From the NCBI GenBank assembly GCA_003133685.1, contig PKYQ01000016.1:19669-81474 (forward strand): a DNA stretch of 61,806 nt, written 5' to 3'. A model generated the notes under the pieces. That model had not been told where the DNA came from and did no database searches. It was given only the letters and a program-made list of their open reading frames with translations. This stretch comes from Acidimicrobiaceae bacterium (GTDB taxonomy: Bacteria; Actinomycetota; Acidimicrobiia; Acidimicrobiales; RAAP-2). The translations under genes and the position numbers were made by a program. This document shows, piece by piece, positions 9,248 through 17,727 of this stretch (the first letter of the stretch is position 1; each line of letters opens with the position of its first letter).

Positions 9248-10092
9248 GGCGTATCGCAATCGCGACGAGCCTCAGCGACGACGTCAACCTCGATCCCGAC
9301 GCCGAACTACTTCTCGTCGCACTCGCCGATGTTGGTCTCGAGGGCTCGATGTGCGTCTGGAACGACCATTCCGTCAAGTGGGAGGACTTCGATCTCACCG
9401 TCATCCGCTCGACGTGGGACTACACGCGGGTCCGCGACGAGTACCTCGCGTGGGCTCGAGGAATCGAGCGACTCCTCAACCCCTATCCGATCATCGAGTA
9501 CTCGACGGACAAGCACTATCTCCGCGACCTGGCGATCCGTTCGCACCGAATCGTGCCGACGACGTTCTGTGACGTGGGCGAGGAACCCGTCTTCCCCAAC
9601 AGCGGATTCGTCGTCAAGCCGACCGTCGGGGCCGGTTCAATCGACGCCGACAAATACGACCGCGACGACCGCGAGCGTGCGCTCGCGCACGTGCGACGCT
9701 TGCACGCCAGCGGTCGTGACGCGATGATCCAGCCCTACGTCGAGTCGATCGATGACGACGGGGAGCTCGCCTTAGTGTTCATCGACGGCAACTTCTCCCA
9801 CGCCATGACCAAGGGCGCGATGCTCACCACGGCCGCGGATGATCGCGACGCGCTCTTTCGCCGCGAGCAGATGTCGGTGGCCAGCGCCGAGTCTGACGCC
9901 GTGACCTTCGCCGAGGCCGTGCTCGACGAGCAAGAGTTCCGCGGGATCCTCTACGCCCGCGTCGACCTCGTCAAGGTGTCCGAAGGTTGGGCGATCATGG
10001 AACTCGAACTGGTCGAACCGTCGCTCTTCCTCGCCTACGACGAGCGCGCACCGCGCCGACTAGCCGAAGCTATCCGGGCACGGCTCGACTGA
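9244..10092 (+). CDS. ATP-grasp domain protein coupled to the nuo operon
   Basis: The 282-residue product starting MRRIAIATSLSD resembles the ATP-grasp family of glutathione-synthetase-like and DcsG-like ligases: an early VIRSTWDY motif (about residue 55), a central nucleotide-binding part with FVVKPTVGAGS (about 120), and a C-terminal metal/phosphate part with ARVDLVKVSEGWAIMELELVEPSLF (about 240-265), where E and N/S-type metal ligands sit. The GTG at 9244 overlaps the nuoN stop by 4 bases, so it is translated with the nuo operon. Substrate is unknown; nothing else in the window suggests it. A longer start at 9190 would read into nuoN and is unlikely. Confidence 0.8.
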   Translation: MRRIAIATSLSDDVNLDPDAELLLVALADVGLEGSMCVWNDHSVKWEDFDLTVIRSTWDYTRVRDEYLAWARGIERLLNPYPIIEYSTDKHYLRDLAIRSHRIVPTTFCDVGEEPVFPNSGFVVKPTVGAGSIDADKYDRDDRERALAHVRRLHASGRDAMIQPYVESIDDDGELALVFIDGNFSHAMTKGAMLTTAADDRDALFRREQMSVASAESDAVTFAEAVLDEQEFRGILYARVDLVKVSEGWAIMELELVEPSLFLAYDERAPRRLAEAIRARLD

Positions 10093-10116
10093 TCGTTGTC
10101 GCCGTCGTGCGGTTGA

Positions 10117-10785
10117 TTACGGTTGGTCCTTGGCCGTCGACTTGAGGGTCATCGCTCCGGTAGATCCCCGGACAATCGGCGTCACGTCAAATTCGTAACA
10201 AAGTGGATCGGCGAAGCCAAGACCGAGCGGTCGCGTCACGAATGTTCCGGCCAAACCGATTCTTATTTCTTCGAACGCGGGACAAGTGCCGGTATTAGGA
10301 CCGTCGACCCAATTGAGCGTGGAGGACGCCGTGCCCGTCTTCGCGGGCAGCGAAATGATCGGTGGCACGAAAGCCTTCTGGGCGGCGGCGCTGGGGTAGA
10401 TACCCGTGGACCAGTTCACGCCGCCGGCCCACGCCATTTCTACGTCCGCCGCGGCCAAGTGCGAACCGGGCTGAGACGAGTGGTACATCCCCACCAGATT
10501 TTTTGGGGCCTTCCCACTCAGCAGGTTCGCCTTGATTTCAAGGTAACCACGGAGTGCGCAGACATGGTTCGTCACATTCTTGAACGTGACTATTTCGACT
10601 CCGTGATGAAGTCCGTCACCGTTCGTTGCCGAAATCTCGAGCGACGAAATCTGGCACCTCGAGATTGTGCTGGCGCTGGCCGAGGAAGTGACGAGCGGGC
10701 CGACTGAGATGGGCGTCACCGCACCAACGATGGCCACAAATGATGTGAGGAGCGCGAGACTCCTAAGGGCTCGAATTTTGCTCAC
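10117..10785 (-). CDS. Secreted DUF4232-like protein
   Basis: The 222-residue product starts with a signal peptide (SLALLTSFVAIVGAV followed by a small-residue region ending near SASA). The mature part has the DUF4232 pattern: an early Cys in SRCQISSLEIS, then FKNVTNHVCALRGYLEIK, and later paired cysteines (GTCPAFEEIRI and PLCYEF). DUF4232 proteins are exported beta-sandwich proteins of unknown function in actinobacteria. There is no Shine-Dalgarno sequence at the GTG; a promoter directly upstream suggests a leaderless message. Convergent to the ATP-grasp gene with 24 bases between. Confidence 0.7.
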   Translation of the reverse strand: MSKIRALRSLALLTSFVAIVGAVTPISVGPLVTSSASASTISRCQISSLEISATNGDGLHHGVEIVTFKNVTNHVCALRGYLEIKANLLSGKAPKNLVGMYHSSQPGSHLAAADVEMAWAGGVNWSTGIYPSAAAQKAFVPPIISLPAKTGTASSTLNWVDGPNTGTCPAFEEIRIGLAGTFVTRPLGLGFADPLCYEFDVTPIVRGSTGAMTLKSTAKDQP

Positions 10786-10791
10786 CTCGTC

Positions 10792-10820
10792 ATTATGCCC
10801 TTCGTCATCCCATTTGTCGT
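10792..10820 (-). promoter_or_regulatory. Candidate leaderless promoter of the DUF4232 gene
   Basis: On the minus strand ACGACA (10820-10815) and CATAAT (10797-10792) are spaced by 17 bases; the -10 box ends 6 bases before the GTG at 10785, so transcription would begin at or near the start codon. Four of six -35 bases and five of six -10 bases match the sigma-70 consensus. Confidence 0.45.
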
Positions 10821-10899
10821 GAGGGCTTCGAGATGACAGAAGCGTTGTGCGACGAAAGAATTCAGAAACTCGCTACGTCGGACAACTCTTGGACAAACG

Positions 10900-10929
10900 C
10901 TGACGACTCGGGTGAACCCGAAGTAGACC
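10900..10929 (+). promoter_or_regulatory. Candidate leaderless promoter of the 10936 gene
   Basis: CTGACG (10900-10905), an 18-base spacer and TAGACC (10924-10929), then exactly 6 bases to the ATG at 10936. No Shine-Dalgarno sequence is present. This geometry decides the start at 10936 over the GTG at 10930. Confidence 0.4.
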
Positions 10930-10935
10930 GTGTTC

Positions 10936-12048
10936 ATGGTCCGAAAATCCCTGCAACAGCGATCGCGTCGCACGGCAATCCTGGGTGTCACCTTGACGGT
11001 CATTGGTCTGGCTCTGATCGCGGCACCGGTCGCCTCTAGCGCGACGACTCGATCAAGTCCCTCCACGATGAGGGCGTCGGCCGGGGTCGTCGGTCCCGAC
11101 CTTCCGGGCACGAACTGCCCGGCCTTCCCGGCGGACAACGTGTGGAACACGCCCATCTCGACGTTGCCGGTCGACGCCAACAGTGCGACGTGGCTCGCGT
11201 CGATGTCGTCGGCGACAACGTACTTGCACCCGGACTACGGTCCCTCGGGCGACCCGCACGCGCCCTACGGCATCCCGTGGACGGTGGTTCGTAAGAACAC
11301 CGTGTTCACGCACGTGACGTTCCAGTACGCCTCGGAGAGTAACCGACGGGCGTACCCACTGACGGCGTCGACCCCCATCGAAGGGGGATTGGACCGCCAC
11401 GCGTTGATGGTCGATCCGTACCGATCGGCGTCCTCGGCGCCGTGCACGCTCTTCGAGACCTACGACACCTACTTCCACACGTCCGGTCGATTGACGGCCG
11501 GTTCGGGCGCCACGTGGAACTTACGATCGAACGCGCTACGCCCGGCCGGCTTCACCTCCGCCGACGCCGCCGGCCTGGCGATCCTGCCCGGTCTCGTCAA
11601 CTACAACGAGGTGGCCTCGCACGTGATGGATCACGCAATCCGCTTCACCGCTGACTGCACGCAGGAGTCGTATCTCTGGCCCGCGCGCCACGAGGCTGGT
11701 CAGAATAATTCCTCGTGTCCCCCAATGGGCGCGCGGTTCCGACTGAACGCGTCCTTCACCCTGCCGGTGTCACAATGTTCGGCCTTCTGTCAAACGGTGC
11801 TTACGACGATGAAGACCTACGGATTGATCCTCGCTGACAACGGCAGCAATTGGTATTTCCAAGGAACGGCCGACACGCGCTGGACTAACACCGAAGTCGA
11901 CCAACTCAAGGCCATTCCGGCCAACCAATTGGCGGCGGTCGACGAATCGTGCCTGATGATCAGCGCGAATTCCGGCCAGGCACTGCAGCCAACAAGTGCT
12001 GGCTTTCAGACAAAGTGTGGATCGCCTACCGGGACTTCAGGAAACTAG
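10936..12048 (+). CDS. Secreted protein of unknown function
   Basis: A 370-residue exported protein. The N terminus (MVRKSLQQRSRRTAILGV, then a hydrophobic stretch ending in APVASSATT) is a signal peptide with a twin-arginine-like RRTAILG. The mature part begins LPGTNCPAFPADNVWNTPIS, a motif I recognise as recurring in uncharacterised actinobacterial secreted proteins, and carries several Cys that could pair (CPAF, PCTLFE, DCTQE, SSCPP, SQCSAFC). A histidine/acid pair in HVMDHAIRFT and the sequence YLWPARHEAG are well placed for metal or carbohydrate binding, but I see no catalytic signature. No enzyme assignment is justified. Confidence 0.7.
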   Translation: MVRKSLQQRSRRTAILGVTLTVIGLALIAAPVASSATTRSSPSTMRASAGVVGPDLPGTNCPAFPADNVWNTPISTLPVDANSATWLASMSSATTYLHPDYGPSGDPHAPYGIPWTVVRKNTVFTHVTFQYASESNRRAYPLTASTPIEGGLDRHALMVDPYRSASSAPCTLFETYDTYFHTSGRLTAGSGATWNLRSNALRPAGFTSADAAGLAILPGLVNYNEVASHVMDHAIRFTADCTQESYLWPARHEAGQNNSSCPPMGARFRLNASFTLPVSQCSAFCQTVLTTMKTYGLILADNGSNWYFQGTADTRWTNTEVDQLKAIPANQLAAVDESCLMISANSGQALQPTSAGFQTKCGSPTGTSGN

Positions 12049-12192
12049 ACACGTCGCGTGTCTCTCGATGACGAGGGGACCATCGAAGACGAGGACCGCG
12101 CCGACCAATCCGCCCGAATGATTGCGGTAATGGATGACGACCGAGTTGACACTGGGATAGAGGTCTTCGTAGGTGACCGACCCCTGGTGGTG
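12037..12192 (-). pseudogene. Remnant of an NTF2/SnoaL-like protein
   Basis: A minus-strand frame closed by stops at 12193-12195 and 12037-12039 reads VTYEDLYPSVNSVVIHYRN, then GGLVGAVLVFDGPLVIERH. This matches the C-terminal beta-strands typical of NTF2-like (SnoaL) proteins, in which a strand with SVVxxYRN is followed by E/AVLxFDDGLVVxxH. No start codon or N-terminal half remains, and it overlaps the 3' end of the preceding gene. I read it as the tail of a deleted gene. Confidence 0.45.
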
Positions 12193-12251
12193 TCACCGGG
12201 GTGGCCTACTCTGGGTTTCAAATCATCGTTTGAACACACGAGGAGATCACC

Positions 12252-12818
12252 GTGACCACGCTGAAGGATCGCCCGAATACCGCGTTGCTCGTCATTGACG
12301 TTCAGAATGGCGTGGTGTCAAACGCCCACGACCGTGATGGCGTGATTGCGAATATCAATACCCTGGTCGACAAGGCACGCAACGAAGAGGTGCCCGTCAT
12401 TTGGGTGCAACACTCCAGTGAAGAGCTGCCAATCGACAGCGAGCCATGGCAGTACGTGGCGGAGTTGGAGAGAATCGAGTCTGAACCGCTCGTTCCCAAG
12501 TTGTACGGCGACTCGTTCGAGGACACGAATCTCGAAGATTTGCTCGCCGAGCGTGGCGTCGGGCGAATCGTGATCACGGGTGCCCAGACCGACGCGTGTA
12601 TTCGCTCGACAATGCACGGTGGCTTCACCCGTGGGTACGACGTGACGTTGGTCGCCGACGCGCACACCACTGAAGACCTCAGCGAGTATGGCGCGCCAAC
12701 GCCCGACAAGGTCATCGCGCACACGAATCTCTATTGGGAGTATCAAGAGGCACCGGGACGCCGAGGCGGATCAGTTCCCACGGCCGACGTAAATTTCCAA
12801 GCGGACATCGAAGATTGA
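12252..12818 (+). CDS. Isochorismatase-family cysteine hydrolase
   Basis: The 188-residue product has the full Asp-Lys-Cys triad of the family: D16 in ALLVIDVQNG, K83 in EPLVPKLYGDSF, and C116 in GAQTDACIRST, preceded by the usual hydrophobic strand RIVITGA. Family members hydrolyse amides or enol ethers (nicotinamide, isochorismate, N-carbamoyl compounds); the sequence does not fix the substrate. GAGGAG at 12240-12245 sits 6 bases before the GTG start and decides it. It is followed after 54 bases by a DinB-type gene on the same strand. Confidence 0.88.
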   Translation: MTTLKDRPNTALLVIDVQNGVVSNAHDRDGVIANINTLVDKARNEEVPVIWVQHSSEELPIDSEPWQYVAELERIESEPLVPKLYGDSFEDTNLEDLLAERGVGRIVITGAQTDACIRSTMHGGFTRGYDVTLVADAHTTEDLSEYGAPTPDKVIAHTNLYWEYQEAPGRRGGSVPTADVNFQADIED

Positions 12819-12872
12819 TACCTCGTCGCGAACTTCTCCAAGTGACGTCACGGGTCGAAAGGTAACTCGACT

Positions 12873-13433
12873 ATGTACGCCGGACTCGATGCGTGGCCCG
12901 AACCGCCAGTCGACGGTGACGACGCCGCAACCCTGATTGGATCGCTCGAACGACAGCGAGCGACGTTCGCGTGGAAAGCGGGAGGACTCGATGCCGCCGG
13001 TCTTCAACGATCCGTGGGCACGTCCAGCGTCACTTTGGGGGGTCTACTCAAGCACCTGGCGCTCGTCGAAGATCACTATTTCTCGGTACGGCTCTTTGAC
13101 AGAGAGCCGGCGCCGCCATTCAATGCCATCGATTGGGAATCCAATCCCAGTTGGGACTGGACGTGGACGCCCGGTGACACTCCCGAAATTCTGTACGCAC
13201 TTTGGCAGAGCAACGTCGATAAGTCGAGGCGTTCGATCGCACAAGCACTCGCCGATGGCGGATTGGATCAATCGATGGCCCAGAAGTGGCCCGACGGACG
13301 AGCGCCAAGTTTGCGACGGACGTTCGTGGATCTCATCGAGGAGTACGCGCGCCACGTGGGTCACGCCGACCTCATTCGTGAGTCAATCGATGGCCTTGTT
13401 GGCGAGGATCCGCCGGGCATTCACGATCAGTAG
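12873..13433 (+). CDS. DinB/DUF664-family putative metalloenzyme
   Basis: 186-residue helical-bundle protein of the DinB/DUF664 superfamily, which in actinobacteria includes mycothiol-dependent transferases. The putative three-histidine metal site is visible: H in GGLLKHLALVEDHYF (about residue 63) and two in EYARHVGHADLIRE (about 158-163). The C-terminal YxRHxGHADLIRE block is the most conserved part of the family. Probably cytosolic; substrate unknown. Lies downstream of the isochorismatase-like gene without an obvious terminator between. Confidence 0.82.
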   Translation: MYAGLDAWPEPPVDGDDAATLIGSLERQRATFAWKAGGLDAAGLQRSVGTSSVTLGGLLKHLALVEDHYFSVRLFDREPAPPFNAIDWESNPSWDWTWTPGDTPEILYALWQSNVDKSRRSIAQALADGGLDQSMAQKWPDGRAPSLRRTFVDLIEEYARHVGHADLIRESIDGLVGEDPPGIHDQ

Positions 13434-13514
13434 ACCGAAACATCTCATTTCACGCTTGATGTCGCCGCTGGCATTGCCCTTCGAACGACAATCGAACGTC
13501 ACTCGCCTCGCCGA

Positions 13515-13592
13515 TCACCATTCATCTAGGCCATCGCAATCAAGTTCGGTGCAGAGCCGGTGACGCCACTCCTCGTTGAGGACCACGAGGAG
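13515..13592 (-). pseudogene. Short remnant resembling the end of a DinB-type gene
   Basis: A 25-codon minus-strand frame between stops reads LLVVLNEEWRHRLCTELDCD. The pattern VLNEEWRHR resembles the last helix of DinB-like proteins (VLxEEWxHxxYAxRDL). The rest of the gene is absent. The same bases contain an 8-bp inverted repeat (13568-13575 with 13586-13593) that could instead act as a terminator for the converging DinB and VOC genes. Confidence 0.28.
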
Positions 13593-13663
13593 TTACTGGC
13601 GAACGGGGTAACCACTCGGCGGCGGCCAGCGACCCACGCCATCGAAGTGACGGGCGTCGATGA

Positions 13664-14059
13664 CTACGACGGCGGGGCGAAGAACTCCAACGCGATGTTG
13701 TCGGGGTCTCGAAAGGAAAGCCCGGAACCGTAGCCGGCGTCGACGATGCCACCGTGGGCGATGCCGAGTTCATTGAGTCGGTCCACCCACTGTGACAATT
13801 CGTCGCGGTTCGCGCACTGGAACGCCAAGTGATCGAGACCGATACGCCGTTCGTTGAACGCTGAGTCATCGACGAGGTCTGGAAATTGGTGAAGTCCAAC
13901 CATGGTCTGACCTCCGACCAGCCACACGACGTGTCGAAACGGTCCCGTGTCTTCATCAACCAAGGGCGCGGCGTCGAACAGTTGCTGGTACCACGGCACA
14001 CTCCGATCCAAATCGTTCACCGTCAATGCGACGTGGGTGATAGTCGGAAAATTGGGCAT
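13664..14059 (-). CDS. VOC-superfamily (glyoxalase-like) protein
   Basis: 131 residues with two beta-alpha-beta-beta-beta modules. The first begins ITHVALTVNDLDRSVPWYQQLF (H10 as first metal ligand); the second contains GLDHLAFQCANRDELSQWVDRL and ends DPDNIALEFFAPP, with the usual second His and final Glu ligands. This arrangement fits the metal-dependent VOC fold of glyoxalases, dioxygenases and thiol-transfer resistance proteins; the reaction is not predictable. GAAGGGA five bases before the ATG is a good ribosome-binding site. Confidence 0.85.
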   Translation of the reverse strand: MPNFPTITHVALTVNDLDRSVPWYQQLFDAAPLVDEDTGPFRHVVWLVGGQTMVGLHQFPDLVDDSAFNERRIGLDHLAFQCANRDELSQWVDRLNELGIAHGGIVDAGYGSGLSFRDPDNIALEFFAPPS

Positions 14060-14186
14060 CGGCGTCCCTTCGATTGCAGTTGGAGCCTTACTCTATCTAT
14101 CGAGTCGCGAACGTGCGTGGCCCCCGCGTGCGTGACCGCCCGATTGATCTTCGACGGTTCTCGACGCGAGACAGTGACCCACCGCT

Positions 14187-17180
14187 CTAGTGAAGTACTC
14201 GGTCGTCGACTTTCTTGGCCGCCGCCAAAATTTCTTCGGGAACGACCGTCCCTGGTCGATTTGACGGGTCGCTCACCAGGAAACGGCCAAGGACTGGAAG
14301 TTCCGTCAGCGACTCCGCGCGCAACACCGCAGCGGCGACGGGCACGAAGCTTTCTGCCGCGGGATACACGAGGTAACGGGGAAGCCACGTGGGGTCGTAC
14401 TTGGCGTTGAACGTCCACAGCGATTCGATCGGGAAGATTCCCGACAGCCGTTTGAGGGCCCATCGCTCTACGCGCGTGATCGTCCCTTCTCCGCGCTCGC
14501 TGTCCAGGACCGATCGGAACGCCGCGAAGTTCAAACTGAGTCCGCGCGCTCCGGTGTCGCGCAGGTGCTCAATGGTTGAACACAGCGCGAAGTCGATCAA
14601 TCCGTTGGGGTGGTCTCCGGGATCACGGCGCATGAGATCAAGGGAATAGCCGTTGATCGCGGGCGACGGCACGAACTGACAGACCGCGACCGGTTTGCCG
14701 TCAGGCCCGTGCACGATGGTGAGTAGCAATCCCTTGTCCTTGGGATTGAAAAGTCGACCCAACATCATGGAGAAGCCACGTTCGGCCTCGCCCCGTCGCA
14801 GCATCGTGATCAATTCGAGGATGTCGGTGACGCGACTCGGGTCGATGTTCGCGGGGTCGAGGAACTCGACCGTGTAGCCATGACGAGCGAGTCGCGTCGT
14901 CGCTTGTCGAAGACCCTTCATCTTGCCTCCGGCCAGGCTGAACGTGGCACAGTCCACGATCGCTTCGTCACCGATGTAGAGGTGGTGGAGTCCGGCCGCG
15001 CCGTAGATCGGGAGCCACTCCCCGCTGGCGCCGATGACGCCGATCGTCCAGCCGCGGCCTTCGGCGTACGCGCGAAAGGCACTGAACGCTTCGGAGCGCT
15101 CCGCTTCGGGCCCGATGGGATCGGGCGACACTAACGCGACGCCGCCGTAGACGGCGTAGGCAACGAGCGAGTCGCGGAAGAAGAAGAACTGTTTATCGTC
15201 GCGTAGGGAGAAGTAATCGAGTGTTCCTCGGCCGTGTCGGCGCACGATCTCTCTCGCGCGCAACTCGGCCAGACGTCGCTCGGCGCCGCGGCCGGTCATC
15301 GACAAGCGTCGATCAACGACCGGTCGCGTCAAGAGATACAGCGCCGACACAAAGAGCGTCACGCCGACGGCGAGGAGCGAGGGATCGACGAAGTCGGACG
15401 CGGTGTCGGGCAGCGCAATGTTGTTCACTCCGACAAAGCGTTCGATGCACGCCATGAAGACGACCCCGAAGGCGGGGAGGTGGTGTCGTCCGGAGGAGAC
15501 TTCGATACCAATCGTGGCGGCGATGACCGAGACCAGCGCGATCAGTCCGAGCCGCGGCATCGACGCACGCGCACTGGAACGGTCAGTCGACGCCTGGAAA
15601 TAACGTCGTTGCAAGACCAAAAGCGTCAGAATCGAACCGGCGATGAGCGACGCGACGACGGTGCCGCCTCGCAGTACGTGGGCGAAGACGGTGATCGCCA
15701 GCACGACGCACGCCACGAACCAGGCTCGGCGTTGTCCGCGTCGTATCCCCCGGGCCATCATGATCATCGCGATGCCGGCCACGGCGGTGAAGGCAGCCGC
15801 GGACTGCGCCACGCCGAGGGGGAAGATCGTTTGGACCTCGTGGAGACGACTGCGCAGCGGTGGCGTCGCGGTGACGATGACGTTGACGAGTCCGTCGAGG
15901 ACGACAAGTCCGCTCGCCGTGCGACGCACCGTTCGCTGACGTCGTTGCTCTTTGAGACGCTCGAGTGTCACGGGGAAAGGGCTGCCGGTCGGCCACGAAC
16001 CAACCGTCGACGTGGCGCCCGAGGGCGCCGGTTGCACGTAGGTATGCGCGACGATCTGTTCGAGGAGTCGCGCGCGCGCGCGGCGCGTCTCGCCCGCGTA
16101 CAGTCGAACCTGCACCGTGCTGGCCGCCTCGATCTCGACGATTCCGAGACGGTCCACCGAGGTGAAGACCGGCGGCAGACCGAAGCGGCCCCGCCGTTCG
16201 ACGACCACCGTGCGCGACGGCCCGGGAGCGGCGCAGACGCCGCGGTCGAGGAACGCGAGCGCCGGTCGCGGTGCACCGCCAACGACGGCCCCAGCACCTC
16301 CGCGTTCGGCGTTTCGGCGCGCGAACTCCAGCGCGTCGACGTCGTCCACCAGCGTGAGGGCGAGCGGCTCGCTCAGTTCCGTTGGTGCCGCCCGACGGGC
16401 ATCGCGGTCGAATCGTCGCCGAACAATGAGTCCGGCACTGCAGACCACGACCGCCTCAACGACCGCCAGTATCAAGAGATTGAGTACCAGGTTGTCCCAG
16501 AAGCTGCCGGTACTGGGCGTGCGAACAGGAATGTGGTGATGAGTGAAGTGATAAATGATCGCGTTCAGCGACGCGAGCACGTCAAACAAGAACAGCGCGA
16601 TCGCCGGGAACCAGACCCAGCCGCCGAGCCGGCGGTACAGCACGCGCGACGCGACGAACCGAGGGAGCGCGTGCGGGTCTTCGAGTCGATGCGCATCGGC
16701 GCGGTCATCGACGTCGGCGCGCATCGTGTCGATGGTGCAGGTGCCGGCCGCGACCGCCAGGTCGCGTACACCATTGGCCGTGGCGACGTGAAGGATCAGA
16801 TCGCTCGCGAAAGCGACGCCGAGTTGCTCGAGTCGTTCGCGCGCGTCGTGGTTCTGATTCAGTTCGTGGTCATCGCTTCCGGGTAGCACGATAAAACGGT
16901 GTCGAACATTCGTGGTGAAGGCGATGATTTGGTCGCGCAGCGTAGGCAGCGCCGCCAACGTCGCGTCGATGAACTTGACGAGGTCCGAGGTGGGCTCGGG
17001 ATGAAAGAAGTTGCCCGCGACGACCACCACGGCCGCGTCGTCGATGTCGCCCAAAAGGCTGATGAACTCTTGCACGGGACGACAGTTCACGTTGGTGGTG
17101 GGTGAGAGTGAGAGGTCGCTCACCACGTAAACGTGATGGCCGAAAGGAATTGGCAGCGTTCGACGCTCGGTACAACCCAC
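14187..17180 (-). CDS. Membrane protein fusing a metallophosphoesterase-like domain to an MprF/DUF2156 domain
   Basis: 997 residues in three parts. Residues about 1-190 resemble a calcineurin-type phosphoesterase, but the metal motifs are altered: VVSDLSLSP instead of D-x-H, AGNFFHP instead of GDxxD, PGSDDHE instead of GNHD/E. Next come two hydrophobic helices (about 185-265), a soluble segment, and some six to seven helices (about 405-620). The last 340 residues match DUF2156, the aminoacyltransferase domain of MprF-type lysyl-phosphatidylglycerol synthases, with GMKGLRQATTRL-type and YSLDLMRRDPGDHPNGLIDF blocks. Likely role: modification of membrane lipids with amino acids, which lowers surface charge; the N-terminal domain may be regulatory. 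The GTG start leaves 53 bases to the divergent HAD gene. Confidence 0.72.
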   Translation of the reverse strand: MGCTERRTLPIPFGHHVYVVSDLSLSPTTNVNCRPVQEFISLLGDIDDAAVVVVAGNFFHPEPTSDLVKFIDATLAALPTLRDQIIAFTTNVRHRFIVLPGSDDHELNQNHDARERLEQLGVAFASDLILHVATANGVRDLAVAAGTCTIDTMRADVDDRADAHRLEDPHALPRFVASRVLYRRLGGWVWFPAIALFLFDVLASLNAIIYHFTHHHIPVRTPSTGSFWDNLVLNLLILAVVEAVVVCSAGLIVRRRFDRDARRAAPTELSEPLALTLVDDVDALEFARRNAERGGAGAVVGGAPRPALAFLDRGVCAAPGPSRTVVVERRGRFGLPPVFTSVDRLGIVEIEAASTVQVRLYAGETRRARARLLEQIVAHTYVQPAPSGATSTVGSWPTGSPFPVTLERLKEQRRQRTVRRTASGLVVLDGLVNVIVTATPPLRSRLHEVQTIFPLGVAQSAAAFTAVAGIAMIMMARGIRRGQRRAWFVACVVLAITVFAHVLRGGTVVASLIAGSILTLLVLQRRYFQASTDRSSARASMPRLGLIALVSVIAATIGIEVSSGRHHLPAFGVVFMACIERFVGVNNIALPDTASDFVDPSLLAVGVTLFVSALYLLTRPVVDRRLSMTGRGAERRLAELRAREIVRRHGRGTLDYFSLRDDKQFFFFRDSLVAYAVYGGVALVSPDPIGPEAERSEAFSAFRAYAEGRGWTIGVIGASGEWLPIYGAAGLHHLYIGDEAIVDCATFSLAGGKMKGLRQATTRLARHGYTVEFLDPANIDPSRVTDILELITMLRRGEAERGFSMMLGRLFNPKDKGLLLTIVHGPDGKPVAVCQFVPSPAINGYSLDLMRRDPGDHPNGLIDFALCSTIEHLRDTGARGLSLNFAAFRSVLDSERGEGTITRVERWALKRLSGIFPIESLWTFNAKYDPTWLPRYLVYPAAESFVPVAAAVLRAESLTELPVLGRFLVSDPSNRPGTVVPEEILAAAKKVDDRVLH

Positions 17181-17233
17181 GGCATCCAGTCTCGCAGAGA
17201 ACGCCCGAGAAAACCCTTTAGCCTGTTTTCACG

Positions 17234-17722
17234 ATGAGTTCGGACTACCGGCGAGAAAACTGGCATTGGCGTGAGGGTTCGTCGGGAACCGGACCGGCGG
17301 TCATTTTCGACATCGACGGCGTGCTGGCCGACGCGGCCGGTCGCCAGCACTATCTCGATTGGGGCGATTGGAAAAGGTTCTTCGACGCGTGCGGCGACGA
17401 CCCGATCATCGAAGAGATCGAGCGATTGCTCGAGCTCTTGGACTCGACACTGAAGGTCGTGCTCTTGACGGGTCGTCCCCGCCGGGTCCAGCCCCATACG
17501 GTCGGCTGGCTCGAGCGCTACGGCCTGCGCTGGGACCTGCTCATCATGCGTGAATACGGGGACTACTCGGGCGTGGACGAGTTCAAGCGCGGCGCGTTGC
17601 GCGACCTCATAAAGGAGGGCTTCGACATCCGACTGGCGCTCGACGACGACCCGAAGAACCACGCCATGTACGTGAGCGAGGGCGTGCCCTGCATCTACAT
17701 CCACTCGGGTTACTATCTCTGA
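17234..17722 (+). CDS. HAD-family phosphatase, polynucleotide-phosphatase-like
   Basis: 162-residue single-domain HAD protein. Motif I is FDIDGVLAD (nucleophile D and acid D near residues 27-29), motif II is VVLLTGRPRR (T near 78), and the final acidic motif is LALDDDPKNHAMYVSEG (about 138-150). The small cap-less layout with a GRPRRVQPHTVGWLERYG segment resembles the 3'-phosphatase domain of T4 polynucleotide kinase and similar stand-alone phosphatases. Substrate not defined. The stop lies 5 bases from the converging hemY stop. Confidence 0.75.
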   Translation: MSSDYRRENWHWREGSSGTGPAVIFDIDGVLADAAGRQHYLDWGDWKRFFDACGDDPIIEEIERLLELLDSTLKVVLLTGRPRRVQPHTVGWLERYGLRWDLLIMREYGDYSGVDEFKRGALRDLIKEGFDIRLALDDDPKNHAMYVSEGVPCIYIHSGYYL

Positions 17723-17727
17723 GTTGT

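Noticed and set aside
7577-9259. 560-codon minus-strand frame opposite nuoN
   Set aside because: Low-complexity R/D/E/H product without motifs; nuoN on the other strand is certain. The same applies to 1248-2522 and 6633-7868.
13568-13593. 8-bp inverted repeat as a strong bidirectional terminator
   Set aside because: No T tract on either side and the bases can be explained as a coding remnant (EEW...); noted only as an alternative.
15234-16886. 550-codon plus-strand frame antisense to the phosphoesterase-MprF gene
   Set aside because: Composition is Arg/Asp/Glu/His-rich as expected for an antisense frame in GC-rich DNA; the minus-strand protein has clear domains.
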